DNA from: a bacterium
GTDB taxonomy: Bacteria; Electryoneota; Electryoneia; Electryoneales; Electryoneaceae
Direction: 5' to 3'
Assembly (NCBI GenBank): GCA_020444425.1
Contig: JAHLLB010000033.1
Location: 1-51,801, forward strand
DNA length: 51,801 bases
The stretch's first letter is position 1. Every line of letters begins with the position of its first letter. The translations under genes were made by a program, and so were the position numbers. The notes beneath the pieces are model-generated. The model made no database searches. It was not told the origin of the DNA and saw only the letters and a program-made list of their open reading frames with translations. This document shows, in pieces, positions 15,496 to 23,668 of the stretch.

Positions 15496-17016
15496 TCAGC
15501 GCACGAGAACCAGCTTCTGGACAGCAACCGGCTGGCCGGTTGCCTGTGCCCGGACGAAATAGGTACCGCTGGCGAGGTCGCCGGCGTCCACCGGAATCCG
15601 GAAGCTGCCTGCGCTCATGGACGAGTTCAGCAGTGTTCGCACCACCCGGCCCTCGAGGTTGACAAGGTCAACGTTCAGCTGCGCTGGATGCTGCAGGTTC
15701 AACGCAATTGACGTGAACGCGTTGAACGGGTTCGGATAGGCTGTCTCCAGCAACGACGAGCAATCGACGCCGGGGATACTGCAATCCAGGTGATCCTCAT
15801 CGACTCCAGTGGGTTTGTTTCCGCTGTGATTGTACTCGTGATCCGGCCCATACTTGGCGACCAGGAAGCGCTGTGGTGCAACAGAACGCGTGAAACCGGT
15901 AACCGCGAAGCCGCCGTCTGCGGTCTGGCACACACCCCACGAGTCTTCCATCTCCGGTCCGCCGAGGGTGGTTGACCATTCCCAGAATCCGTCGTCATTC
16001 GCCTTGGCGAGCAGGATCTGGTTGCCAGATCCGGGAACGTTGGTTACGCCGGACATAATGTAGCCGCCGTCCGCCGTGCAGCAGACGCTGCGGCCGAATT
16101 CCAGCCGGTGCCCGCCCCACATCGTCATCCACAGCATGTCGCCGCGCTGATTGTAGCGCAGCAGCCAAGCGTCCCCTTCACCGAGGTCAAACGACTCGGT
16201 TTTGCCGGTGCAGATGAAGCCGCCGTCCGGAGTTTCCTTGAACTCGTAGATGTGGTCCTTTTCCTCGCCGCCGTACGTGATCGCGCCGAGAAAATCACCG
16301 TCCGGATTGACCTTGCAGATGAACGCGTCGCGTCCACCGGCCCCGTACGACCACGTCCGTCCGGCGAAGGCGTAGTTGCCGTCCTGCAGGACTTCGAGCG
16401 TCCACGCCTGTTCCTTCACGCCACCGTCATATGTCCGTTGCCAGATGACCGAACCGTCGTCGGGGTTAAGTTTCGCGAGGACGGCTTTCATCCGGCTCGG
16501 GTCGATTTCGGTCCAGCCGCAAACAAGGATGTCGCCTTCGGGTGTGACCGACACGTCACGGCCGAAATCCGGATGTTCAGACGGCAGGCTGGTCGCCCAC
16601 TGCAGGTTTCCATCGCCGTCAGTTTTGATAACGCCGATATCGGAGTTGTTTCCGAGGACCTGCGTGCTGGCCGCGATGACAAAACCACCATCCGGAGTCG
16701 ATTCAACCCCGTACCCCATCTGGCGTTGCTCGTCACCGTATTTCTGTTGCCACAACAGGTGACCGTCCGGATCGAATTTGACCAGCCAGACATCGCGGTC
16801 GTAGGTCTCGGTGGTGTCATACCCGAAGGTGCCGCACGCGATGATGCAGCCATCATCCAGCGGTTCGAGGTCAAACCCCTGGGAATAGCCCTGACGATTG
16901 CCGCCGTATCGAACCCAGAGCGAGTCCGGCGCTGTGCCAGCAAGGCTTGAAATGGGAATGCACACGAGGAGAGTTGCCGAGAAAACGGCGAGAAACCAAC
17001 CGTGCTTCATAATCAT
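15496..17016 (-). CDS. Type IX secretion cargo: propeller-like repeats with C-terminal sorting domain
   Basis: About 506 aa. Signal peptide from MIMKHGWFLAVFSATLL to the SSLAG region; start at 17016 chosen for the AGGTG upstream and because the frame further upstream (to 17211) is not signal-like. About seven repeats of the DGGF-I-x-(A/T)-G...W-x-x-x-(Y/W)-G type follow. The C-terminal 80 residues are a Por secretion (type A) sorting domain: TAYPNPFNAFTSIALNLQ, VDLVNLEGRVVRTLL, LASGTYFVRAQ, and final KLVLVR. The protein is therefore expected on the cell surface or released. It shares the repeat type with the genes at 9915, 11399 and 25497. Confidence 0.9.
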   Translation of the reverse strand: MIMKHGWFLAVFSATLLVCIPISSLAGTAPDSLWVRYGGNRQGYSQGFDLEPLDDGCIIACGTFGYDTTETYDRDVWLVKFDPDGHLLWQQKYGDEQRQMGYGVESTPDGGFVIAASTQVLGNNSDIGVIKTDGDGNLQWATSLPSEHPDFGRDVSVTPEGDILVCGWTEIDPSRMKAVLAKLNPDDGSVIWQRTYDGGVKEQAWTLEVLQDGNYAFAGRTWSYGAGGRDAFICKVNPDGDFLGAITYGGEEKDHIYEFKETPDGGFICTGKTESFDLGEGDAWLLRYNQRGDMLWMTMWGGHRLEFGRSVCCTADGGYIMSGVTNVPGSGNQILLAKANDDGFWEWSTTLGGPEMEDSWGVCQTADGGFAVTGFTRSVAPQRFLVAKYGPDHEYNHSGNKPTGVDEDHLDCSIPGVDCSSLLETAYPNPFNAFTSIALNLQHPAQLNVDLVNLEGRVVRTLLNSSMSAGSFRIPVDAGDLASGTYFVRAQATGQPVAVQKLVLVR

Positions 17017-17174
17017 GGTGAGCACCTGCTTGTATGTAATAGTCCGTTCGATATTTTGGGGACATCTTCCATAACCTAGGGGTCCAGCCGGTCGATGTAA
17101 AGTGGGTGCGAGGAATCCTCTCATTTCGTGCGGGAACCGGAGAGTAATCCCTTGTATTTGATAAAGATGAAGAT

Positions 17175-17201
17175 AACCCGCTCTCGAGACGGGAGCGGGT
17201 T
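17175..17201 (-). terminator. Terminator-like hairpin after the UPF0316 gene
   Basis: AACCCGCTC (17175-17183) pairs with GAGCGGGTT (17193-17201), extended by a few inner pairs around AGA. On the minus strand it follows the UPF0316 stop by 26 bp and is followed by a T-rich run (ATCTTCATCTTTATC). The 158 bp up to the secreted-protein start show no further feature. Confidence 0.65.
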
Positions 17202-17227
17202 GTCGATACACCGAGCTGTGCCAGGGC

Positions 17228-17827
17228 CTATTTCCGCAATGGCATCCGTGGCAGATGCAGACCGTGCCACAATTTGACCTTGCTCTTGGACGGCGGGAAC
17301 ACCCCCTCCTGGGCGAAACGGATATCTTCCACGATGTAGAACGCGTTTGGGTTGTAGTGCTTGATCAACTCAATCAGTTCGCCAAGCCGGATGCGTTTGA
17401 CCAGGGTGTAGATCACGTTCACCGGCCCGGTTGATCCCTCGCCGAGCACGTTGGTGACGCCGTAGTTCTTTTCGCGCAGCACGTCGATCAGTTCGGTTGC
17501 ATCCCGGCGTGTGATGATCCGGAGACTGACGATTCCCAGCGCCAGGCGTTGTTCGATCTGCATCCCGACAAACGTCCCTGCCGCAAACCCGCCGGCGTAG
17601 GCGATGTAATAGATTGGCGCGGTCAGGTTTTGCATGATCTGGCCGATCGCAACGATCCAGACCAGTACCTCAACGAAGCCGAGTATGGGCGCGAGCAGCT
17701 TCATCCCGCGTGCGATGAAGATGAGGCGTACAGTTCCAATGCTGACATCGACCACGCGGGCGAGAAAGATCAGCAGAGGTAGAATCACCATCGTGAAGAG
17801 GGTGGAATCGGTGCTCACCAGGTCCAT
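17228..17827 (-). CDS. UPF0316 membrane protein (DUF5698 + DUF2179)
   Basis: About 199 aa. Three N-terminal membrane segments (VILPLLIFLARVVDVSIG, LLAPILGFVEVLVWIVAI, IYYIAYAGGFAAGTFVGM), with RVVDVSIGTVR as the DUF5698 signature. A soluble DUF2179 domain (about 115-190) follows: ATELIDVLREKNYGVTNVLG, VNVIYTLVKR, NPNAFYIVEDIR. DUF2179 is a small ferredoxin-like domain in many membrane proteins and may sense a ligand; the function of this family is unknown. Start at 17827 was chosen because hydrophobic family sequence begins there; the longer frame to 17953 lacks it. The ribosome-binding site is weak. Divergent from the M3 peptidase gene. Confidence 0.88.
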   Translation of the reverse strand: MDLVSTDSTLFTMVILPLLIFLARVVDVSIGTVRLIFIARGMKLLAPILGFVEVLVWIVAIGQIMQNLTAPIYYIAYAGGFAAGTFVGMQIEQRLALGIVSLRIITRRDATELIDVLREKNYGVTNVLGEGSTGPVNVIYTLVKRIRLGELIELIKHYNPNAFYIVEDIRFAQEGVFPPSKSKVKLWHGLHLPRMPLRK

Positions 17828-18042
17828 GGAATGGTAGAATCTCCGGTTTTTTTTGCAGGTTGTATTTCGTGCGGAACGTAGCGGGCGAATATACACCAAT
17901 CCAGTCGGGTGTGGGTCCGAACTCCCCTCGCAAAGACCGGGCTTTCCGGGCACTCAAAACCGGCTGAAGGTGGCTCCATCCGCCGTTTCGGAACACTTAC
18001 CTTTGCACACCATCAATGCAATCATTAGAGGAGGAGCAGACC

Positions 18043-19884
18043 ATGTCGCTGATGCATGAACTCCGTGACCAGTTTACCGCCCTGCATGAACGCAAGGAAA
18101 GCCTGTACTGGCAGAAGGCGATGGACTTGTCCGGATATCAGGCCGGAAGCTGGGAAAAGGCCGACATTGAAATGAAGCGGTTCACCACCAACCCGGACTG
18201 GCTGAAGAAGGTGCGCAAGGAGTTGGAGCGCGGCGGCCTGTCGGATACCGAACGGCGGGTGCTGAACGGCTGGCGGCGCTTCTTCGAGGCCAATGTGATC
18301 GAGAAGGCGCGCGGTCGCGATCTTCAAGAACAGATGATCGAGATGGAAAGCAACCTGGCGCGGAAAAAGGCGAACGCGCATCTCGGCTACACCGATCCCA
18401 AAACCGGCGAACACCTGCAGGCGAGTCAGGTCAAGTTGCGGCTGATGGTGCTGACCAACGACGACGAGGCGATGCGCAAGGCTGCATGGAACGGCCTGCA
18501 CGAAACAGAGGGCTGGCTGCTCGACCACGGCATGCTTGACATCTTCGCCAAACGTAACGAAATCGGGCGGGCGCTGGGCTTTGATGATTTCTATTCGTGG
18601 CGGGTGCAGATGAACGAGGGTATCTCGAAGGAAGTCGTCTTCGAGAAGCTCGGCGACCTTGAGCAGAACACGCGCGAAGCCTGCCGCCGGATTGTGGAAA
18701 ACGTGAAGAAGGAGCACGGCGAAGAAGGCGCGCAGCCGTGGAATTTCGATTACCTCACCCGTGGTGATCTGACCAAGCAGCGGGCACCGTTCTTGAGTTT
18801 CGAGACCGCCGTCGAGCGCTGGGGCCGCAGTTTCGCCGCGCTGGGGATCAACCTCAACCATGCGAAGTTGCAGCTGGATCTCGTCGATCGATACGGCAAG
18901 TACGAGAACGGCTTCATGCATTCGCCGCGGCCGTCGTTCCTCGACGAGGGTACCCATCGCCCCGCGCAGATCAACTTCACCGCGAACGCCGTCCCCGGCC
19001 AGCCAGGATCGGGCCAGCGCGCGTTGGAAACCCTGTTCCACGAGGGCGGACACGCGGCGCACTTTGCGAACGTGATGATGCCGGCGCCGTGCTTCGGCCA
19101 GGAATATGCGCCGACCTCGATCGCTTTGGCGGAAACCCAATCCATGTTCATGGACAACTTCATCAGCGATCCGGACTGGTTGCAGCGGTATGCGCTCGAC
19201 GCCAACGGCAAGACGATGCCGGCGGAGTTGATCCACGCGACGGTCGAGGAAGAACTGAAGCTGATGGCGCACCGGTTGCGCGGCATGATGTGTGTCCCGT
19301 TCTTCGAAAAAGAAGTCTACGGGATGCTGGACCTCGAGCGTTCAACCGACCGTGTGATGGACACCGCGCGCAAGATCGAAAAGAAGATGTCGTTCCAGCC
19401 TGCGCTGGCGCGTCCCACCCTGTCCGTGCCGCACCTGCAGGACAACGAGTCCAGCGCGTACTACCATGCCTACATCCTCGCCCAGATGGCGGTGTATCAG
19501 CTGCGAGCGTTCTTCCGCAAGCGGGACGGGCACCTGCTCGACAACCCGAAGATCGGCAAAGATCTGGCGGAAGTGATCTGGGAACGTGGCAACGAAAAGA
19601 ATTTCCTCGAGTACATCAAGGATCTCACCGGCGAAGAGTTCAGCGCGCAGGCAACGGTCGATCTCGTCAACAAGGATCTAGACACGATTCACCGTGAGGT
19701 GGATGAAGCGTTGGCGAAGGAGAAGACCCTCCCGCGTCACGAAGGCCCGATCGAATTGCACCATGACATCACCATGATCTATGGTGACAAACAGGTCGCC
19801 CATTCGGACAGCGCAGATACCTTTGAGACGATGGCGAAGACGTACGGCGAGTGGATCCGCGAGATGGAATCCGCAGCCGAATAA
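18043..19884 (+). CDS. M3-family oligopeptidase (zinc metallopeptidase)
   Basis: About 613 aa, soluble, no signal peptide. The zinc site HEGGH (His333, Glu334, His337) lies in ETLFHEGGHAAHF, and a downstream glutamate (about Glu364) in ALAETQSMFMDNF is the likely third ligand. This is the M3 layout (thimet oligopeptidase/PepF-like), which degrades short cytoplasmic peptides inside an enclosed channel. GAGGAGG with 8-bp spacing fixes the start at 18043. The long helical N-terminal half and QDNESSAYYHAYILAQM near the C-terminus fit the family. Length is normal. A hairpin and a T-run terminator follow. Confidence 0.93.
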   Translation: MSLMHELRDQFTALHERKESLYWQKAMDLSGYQAGSWEKADIEMKRFTTNPDWLKKVRKELERGGLSDTERRVLNGWRRFFEANVIEKARGRDLQEQMIEMESNLARKKANAHLGYTDPKTGEHLQASQVKLRLMVLTNDDEAMRKAAWNGLHETEGWLLDHGMLDIFAKRNEIGRALGFDDFYSWRVQMNEGISKEVVFEKLGDLEQNTREACRRIVENVKKEHGEEGAQPWNFDYLTRGDLTKQRAPFLSFETAVERWGRSFAALGINLNHAKLQLDLVDRYGKYENGFMHSPRPSFLDEGTHRPAQINFTANAVPGQPGSGQRALETLFHEGGHAAHFANVMMPAPCFGQEYAPTSIALAETQSMFMDNFISDPDWLQRYALDANGKTMPAELIHATVEEELKLMAHRLRGMMCVPFFEKEVYGMLDLERSTDRVMDTARKIEKKMSFQPALARPTLSVPHLQDNESSAYYHAYILAQMAVYQLRAFFRKRDGHLLDNPKIGKDLAEVIWERGNEKNFLEYIKDLTGEEFSAQATVDLVNKDLDTIHREVDEALAKEKTLPRHEGPIELHHDITMIYGDKQVAHSDSADTFETMAKTYGEWIREMESAAE

Positions 19885-19897
19885 GGCTGGTGTATGC

Positions 19898-19919
19898 CCC
19901 GACGAGCTTGCTCGTCGGG
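19898..19919. repeat. Hairpin element CCCGACGAG-CTTG-CTCGTCGGG
   Basis: Perfect 9-bp arms, directly after ATGCC. That flank is shared with the covarying hairpin family (3151, 4052, 34025, 51487), and the stem is again different. It follows the M3 gene stop by 13 bp. Confidence 0.8.
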
Positions 19920-19946
19920 CTGATCCGCAGCAGAGCAGATAGCATG

Positions 19947-19989
19947 CCCCTGTGACCCGCCGTCTGTTTGGCGGTTCGCAGGGGTTTTT
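19947..19989 (+). terminator. Terminator of the M3 peptidase gene, part of a dispersed repeat
   Basis: A 15-bp stem with two imperfect pairs (19947-19961 with 19970-19984) is followed by TTTTT. The same roughly 40-bp sequence recurs in reverse orientation at 51426-51466 after the second synthase gene, with one difference over the shared part. Confidence 0.85.
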
Positions 19990-20003
19990 CATATCTGGAG
20001 AAT

Positions 20004-20148
20004 CCGCGTTGGCAGAGCCAACACGGGCAAGAGCTCCTGTGATCCACTGCCTGACCACCCGCGATAGCCGTCACCAACAACCGTGACGGACAATCACGGG
20101 CACCTGACACAACGAACCCGCGTTGGCAGAGCCAACACGGGCAAGAGC
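20004..20148. repeat. Cluster of dispersed repeats (two CCGCGTTGGC copies and one CGCGATA-type hairpin)
   Basis: Near-identical 31-bp elements at 20004-20034 and 20118-20148 contain the palindrome GTTGGC-AGA-GCCAAC and the tail ACACGGGCAAGAGC. Between them (about 20058-20103) is a hairpin with stem GTCAC/GTGAC whose CGCGATA and AATCACGGGCAC flanks match the repeats at 4720, 5080 and 34242. No gene is present in 19885-20179. Confidence 0.9.
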
Positions 20149-20179
20149 GAACGCGGATGTTCCACCGGCTGGATAACCG

Positions 20180-21064
20180 TTACCGTTTCCGCAACAACCG
20201 GTCGTAGAAGTCGGCGTGTTGTTCGTTGGGATCGAGTGACGCCAGTTTCGACAACGGACTCCACTCCTCGTATTCCGCCAACGCGCTGGCGTAATTGTAG
20301 TAATTCAGGTCGTAGAAGCGCTTCAACTTGCCGGTGTCACGGATCTTGTCCAGTTGCTTGATCGCGTACAGCAGGTACTGTTTCGCGGTTTCACGGTCAC
20401 GTTCGGTGTAGTACAGCCACTCGCCGGTGTAGTACAGAAAGTTGAGGTAGCGGATGTAATCGTTCTGCGGGTCGGTGATCTCCTCGACCCACTCCTCGCG
20501 CTTGTCCCAGCCGAGGAAGTACCGGCTCGACAACCGTGCCTGCGACGCGATCTGCCGCGCGCGTTCGTAATACGGTTCCCCGCCAAACTTTTTCACCTTG
20601 TCGTATTCGAAGCCCAGCGCCATGAAAGTGTAGAAGTCGATCGCGCTGCGGAACGAATCGAACTGATCGTTGAAGAACAGCTGCGTGCCCGGATCGTACG
20701 CGAACTGCCAACGCGGGTCGGAATACTGCATGTTGCTGCGGTTGGAGACCACGATCTGCGCTTTGTACCGATCCTCGAATTCGACGTCGAGGACTTCGTC
20801 AAAGTAGATCTCGACGTCAAACTCGAGATCGTACTTGTACTCGTTCGGCCCCCACTCCCGCTGGTTGAGGTAATTTTCGAGGATCCGGTCGAGCCCGTTC
20901 AGTTTGTTCTGGTTCTCCTGCGGCATCTTGTCGGTGTTGATCTTGACATACGACACCAACCGCTGCGCCGATGCGGGCAGGGCGACCAGGGTGATCAGGA
21001 GCAGAACGAGCACGGCTGCGCGTGCGACGAGGAATGTCGGAGTGTGCTGTCGGGCGAACGTCAT
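20180..21064 (-). CDS. DUF4835 (PorD-like) secreted protein
   Basis: About 294 aa. Signal peptide MTFARQHTPTFL...ALPASAQ with hydrophobic core AAVLVLLLITLVAL. The mature protein begins RLVSYVKINTDKMPQENQNKL, contains a beta-rich region (YDLEFDVEIYFDEVLDVEFEDRYKAQIVVSNRS), then FYTFMALGFEYDKVKKFGGEPYY and a helical C-terminus. This is the layout of the DUF4835 family of the Bacteroidota/FCB group, which I recall being linked to type IX secretion as PorD. Two proteins in this window carry T9SS sorting domains, which fits. The ATG at 21064 was preferred to a GTG at 21079. Confidence 0.72.
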   Translation of the reverse strand: MTFARQHTPTFLVARAAVLVLLLITLVALPASAQRLVSYVKINTDKMPQENQNKLNGLDRILENYLNQREWGPNEYKYDLEFDVEIYFDEVLDVEFEDRYKAQIVVSNRSNMQYSDPRWQFAYDPGTQLFFNDQFDSFRSAIDFYTFMALGFEYDKVKKFGGEPYYERARQIASQARLSSRYFLGWDKREEWVEEITDPQNDYIRYLNFLYYTGEWLYYTERDRETAKQYLLYAIKQLDKIRDTGKLKRFYDLNYYNYASALAEYEEWSPLSKLASLDPNEQHADFYDRLLRKR

Positions 21065-21172
21065 TGTGCTTCTATCCACCAGTCGTTTGAGACGGTCGTT
21101 CGGTCGATCAGAAGGTAGGCTCTCGAACCGGAAGAGTCACGTGCTCACCGCGCGGCTGGTTCCATCGGGGCT

Positions 21173-21916
21173 CTATGCGGCAGTGCGATTGTCCGCGGAC
21201 CAGGCATGGTAGGAATCGGGCATGTTGTCGTAGGTTGTGCCGTTCAACGTTCGTCCGGCTGCTTTCTTGTTCCGTCCGCCCCATTGCTTGAAAAAGAAGG
21301 GCACGCGGGCGTCCCGGCATTGACGCAACACATCCTGCACCCAGGCCGGATCCATCGGACGCGCCTTCGGGCCGGATTCGCCGCCGACGATCACCCAGCC
21401 GATACCGTCCAGGTTCATCGGACCGGTGGGTCCAATCAATGGTTCGACGCTGAGAAATTTAGTTTTCGCAGGGGTGGCACGGAGGGAATCGATGCGTTTG
21501 ACCACCTGGTAATTCTCGACGCTGACGCCCATCCAGATGTTGTCGGCCCACTCGAGCTCGGGCGCAAGTTTCGCCAGACGACGGTCACGTTTCGTCAGAA
21601 TCTGGTACAGGTGCGGAGTTTCACGCATGACCGTGAAGACGGACTGGATGAACTCGAGCGGAACGTCCGGGTGAAACAAGTCGGACATCGAGTTAACGAA
21701 AATGATCTGCGGCTTCTTCCACGAACGCGGCTTGTCGACCACGTCCGGATGGACACGGACAGAGAACCCCGCCTGGTAGTTCGGCTGCCCCATCGCCTTG
21801 AGACGCCGGGTCATCGTTTCGGCGTAGCAGTAGCGGCAACCCTCACTCACCTTACTGCAGCCGGTGACCGGGTTCCATGTGGATTCGGTCCACTCTATGG
21901 CTGAATTAATACTCAT
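21173..21916 (-). CDS. Phage Gp37/Gp68 (DUF5131) family three-Cys-motif protein
   Basis: 247 aa. The start carries the family hallmark IEWTESTWNPVTGC-x6-C-x2-C (Cys20, Cys27, Cys30 in GCSKVSEGCRYCYAE), a radical-SAM-like iron-sulfur motif with non-standard spacing. A TIM-barrel-like body follows: IIFVNSMSDLFH, YQILTKR, NIWMGVSVEN, FLSVEPLIGP, WVIVGGESG. The chemistry is undescribed as far as I know. The family is regularly encoded next to TcmP, as here: TcmP lies directly upstream and overlaps it by 11 bp (21906-21916). Base composition is like the host (two 60-base lines counted: 41 and 34 G+C), unlike its AT-rich partner. Confidence 0.9.
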   Translation of the reverse strand: MSINSAIEWTESTWNPVTGCSKVSEGCRYCYAETMTRRLKAMGQPNYQAGFSVRVHPDVVDKPRSWKKPQIIFVNSMSDLFHPDVPLEFIQSVFTVMRETPHLYQILTKRDRRLAKLAPELEWADNIWMGVSVENYQVVKRIDSLRATPAKTKFLSVEPLIGPTGPMNLDGIGWVIVGGESGPKARPMDPAWVQDVLRQCRDARVPFFFKQWGGRNKKAAGRTLNGTTYDNMPDSYHAWSADNRTAA

Positions 21917-23018
21917 TTACTACCAATCTAACTGAGGCTGACGATGGAATCTTTTTCGATTCGCTTTGTCGATCAATGTAAACAATTCTCGTTTCCTCTA
22001 GTTCCTTTAACATACGCCTTGCATGATTCTCTGTAAAATATTCCGATTCTTGATTTATGTGTTTGTATAGTGAAGAAACTTTAACTACATTAAAACGTCG
22101 TACGTAATCCAAGACTTCATTCTTTAAACGAGAATCCAACAGCAATAATTGATCTTTCGATAATAAAAGTCTATTATGACTTGATGCGTCACAAAATATA
22201 TATCCTTCTTCTGTACTTATATTCCACATCACGTCTTTCATAATCTTAAAACCAGTAACATTAGAAGTAGCAAAAAACAAATGAAAGAGAGTATTTCCCT
22301 TTCTAGTTTGAATCTCAAAATATTTGACATATATATTTCCAAATGATTTTAATAGCTTCATGTACTCTCTGATAAGCGCCTCTACTCGATTATTACTTCC
22401 CATAATTCTATTGACTGCTTCTTGATTATCAAAAGTATTAACTAAATGACGTTGAAAACTTGGAACCGAAACAAACCTTCTTATAAAACCACTCATTAGA
22501 TTAACAAAAATCTCTGAATTTGGAATGTTTAAAAGCTTTCTAGTAAGAGACGCTGGTATTCCACGAACTCCATTAGGGTCCAAAAAAGTGAAAATAGGCG
22601 AATTCAATTCTATATTACCACCATTACCACTTAAATAGTTAAAAAACTCTCCCTTCTCAAGTACTATATTCGTTTTCGGCTTAGGAAAATTTAAATCTAA
22701 ATTATTAACCAGTTCTCGATAATATTTTTCTTTTTCTTCAAAGCAAAGAATATTGAATGTCTTGTTCGTCCTTTTTATTGCTTGCCGTTCAAAAATATCA
22801 AGTGCTACTAAAGGCGATCCGTATTCTGAAGTGCTATCATCCCTCAGACCTGCTTTTAAGATTCCCTTAAAAGCAAATGCATCAACATAGGTTAGCTCAT
22901 CAACCCAACTCTGATTGCTGAGGATACTGGTCCAAGCCGATAAATAGTCTCTCAATATTCGAAGTTTAGCATGTGTATGCGGTTTCGGCGATGCAAATAG
23001 ATCTTGCTGATGTGCCAC
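21906..23018 (-). CDS. tcmP: Three-Cys-motif partner protein TcmP
   Basis: About 370 aa. Family features: HTHAKLRILRDYLSAWTSIL at the N-terminus, LTYVDAFAFKG (normally YIDxFAG), GSPLVALDIF and PIFTFLDPNGVRGIP, suggesting a methyltransferase-like Rossmann core, then a C-terminal winged-helix-like region (VVKVSSLYKHINQESEYFTENHARRMLKEL). TcmP is named for co-occurrence with three-Cys-motif DUF5131 proteins; the function of the pair is unknown. The GTG at 23018 is favoured because GGAG lies just upstream and family sequence starts there. Base composition is strikingly AT-rich (two lines counted: 16 and 18 G+C of 60), marking it as acquired. A promoter lies at 23042-23071. Confidence 0.88.
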   Translation of the reverse strand: MAHQQDLFASPKPHTHAKLRILRDYLSAWTSILSNQSWVDELTYVDAFAFKGILKAGLRDDSTSEYGSPLVALDIFERQAIKRTNKTFNILCFEEKEKYYRELVNNLDLNFPKPKTNIVLEKGEFFNYLSGNGGNIELNSPIFTFLDPNGVRGIPASLTRKLLNIPNSEIFVNLMSGFIRRFVSVPSFQRHLVNTFDNQEAVNRIMGSNNRVEALIREYMKLLKSFGNIYVKYFEIQTRKGNTLFHLFFATSNVTGFKIMKDVMWNISTEEGYIFCDASSHNRLLLSKDQLLLLDSRLKNEVLDYVRRFNVVKVSSLYKHINQESEYFTENHARRMLKELEETRIVYIDRQSESKKIPSSASVRLVVNEY

Positions 23019-23041
23019 TTTCACTCCAAGTTTACAGAGTG

Positions 23042-23071
23042 AACATATGGATAGAGACCCGCTTCTGTCAA
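23042..23071 (-). promoter_or_regulatory. Promoter of the tcmP-DUF5131 operon
   Basis: Minus strand: TTGACA (23071-23066), 18-bp spacer, TATGTT (23047-23042). Transcription would begin about 17 bases before the GTG start of tcmP, leaving just room for its GGAG site. It lies in the gap after the biotin-carrier gene. Confidence 0.55.
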
Positions 23072-23076
23072 GCAGA

Positions 23077-23586
23077 TTATTGTATCTCCACCAACGGCAC
23101 GTTCGCATCGACCTGATCGCCCTCGGCGCAGGCGAGTGTGACGATCTCGCCGGACATCGGTGCGCGGAGAGTGTGTTCCATCTTCATCGCTTCGACGATC
23201 AGCACCGGCGCGCCTTCTTCGATCGTATCGCCGACCTTCGCGAAGACCTTGATCACCTTGCCGGGCATCGGTGCGGCGACCATGTTCTCGGCGACGGCTG
23301 CCGCGCCACCGTCATCGTCGGAGACGCTGGTGAAACGGTAGATGCGGCCGTCCACCGCGGCCCAGACGGTCCCGTTGCGTTCTTTCGCGGCGGCGACGGA
23401 ATGCCGGCGGCCCCCTTCCACCCGCCACAGGCCGGCCTGCGCGGCGGTGGGGGTGAATTCGCCCTGTAGGGTGACGGGCTGCGCGTCGTCGCCGTCCGGT
23501 GTCAGCTCGGCGCTGAGGTACGTTTCGCTGCGTTGCGCCTTGACGGTTATCGTTGTGTCGCTGGTCTTGTACGCTCGTTTCTTCAT
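23077..23586 (-). CDS. Biotin carboxyl-carrier domain protein of an acyl-CoA carboxylase
   Basis: 169 aa. The C-terminal 75 residues are a biotinyl domain with AAPMPGKVIKVFAKVGDTI and the biotinylation motif EAMKMEH (Lys135). Residues 1-85 form a beta-rich module (ITVKAQRSETYLSAEL, LWRVEGGRRHSVAAAKERNGTVWAAVDGRIYRF) resembling the BT/linker domain found between biotin carboxylase and biotin domains in methylcrotonyl- and propionyl-CoA carboxylase alpha subunits. It follows the biotin carboxylase gene by 80 bp on the same strand, with GGAGA before its ATG. No carboxyltransferase gene is in the window, so the acyl-CoA substrate is uncertain. Confidence 0.92.
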   Translation of the reverse strand: MKKRAYKTSDTTITVKAQRSETYLSAELTPDGDDAQPVTLQGEFTPTAAQAGLWRVEGGRRHSVAAAKERNGTVWAAVDGRIYRFTSVSDDDGGAAAVAENMVAAPMPGKVIKVFAKVGDTIEEGAPVLIVEAMKMEHTLRAPMSGEIVTLACAEGDQVDANVPLVEIQ

Positions 23587-23641
23587 CGTCTATCTCCAGA
23601 AGATCCTGTGCGATCAGTAACGTTCTCGCGTCCGCGTCCGC

Positions 23642-23668
23642 AATTGTTGCGACACGGGCACAACAATT
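23642..23668 (-). other. Hairpin at the junction of the split carboxylase genes
   Basis: AATTGTTG (23642-23649) and CAACAATT (23661-23668) form a perfect 8-bp stem that contains the stop codon of the biotin carboxylase gene. No T-run follows on the minus strand, so it is more likely an mRNA stability or coupling element than a terminator. Confidence 0.5.
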
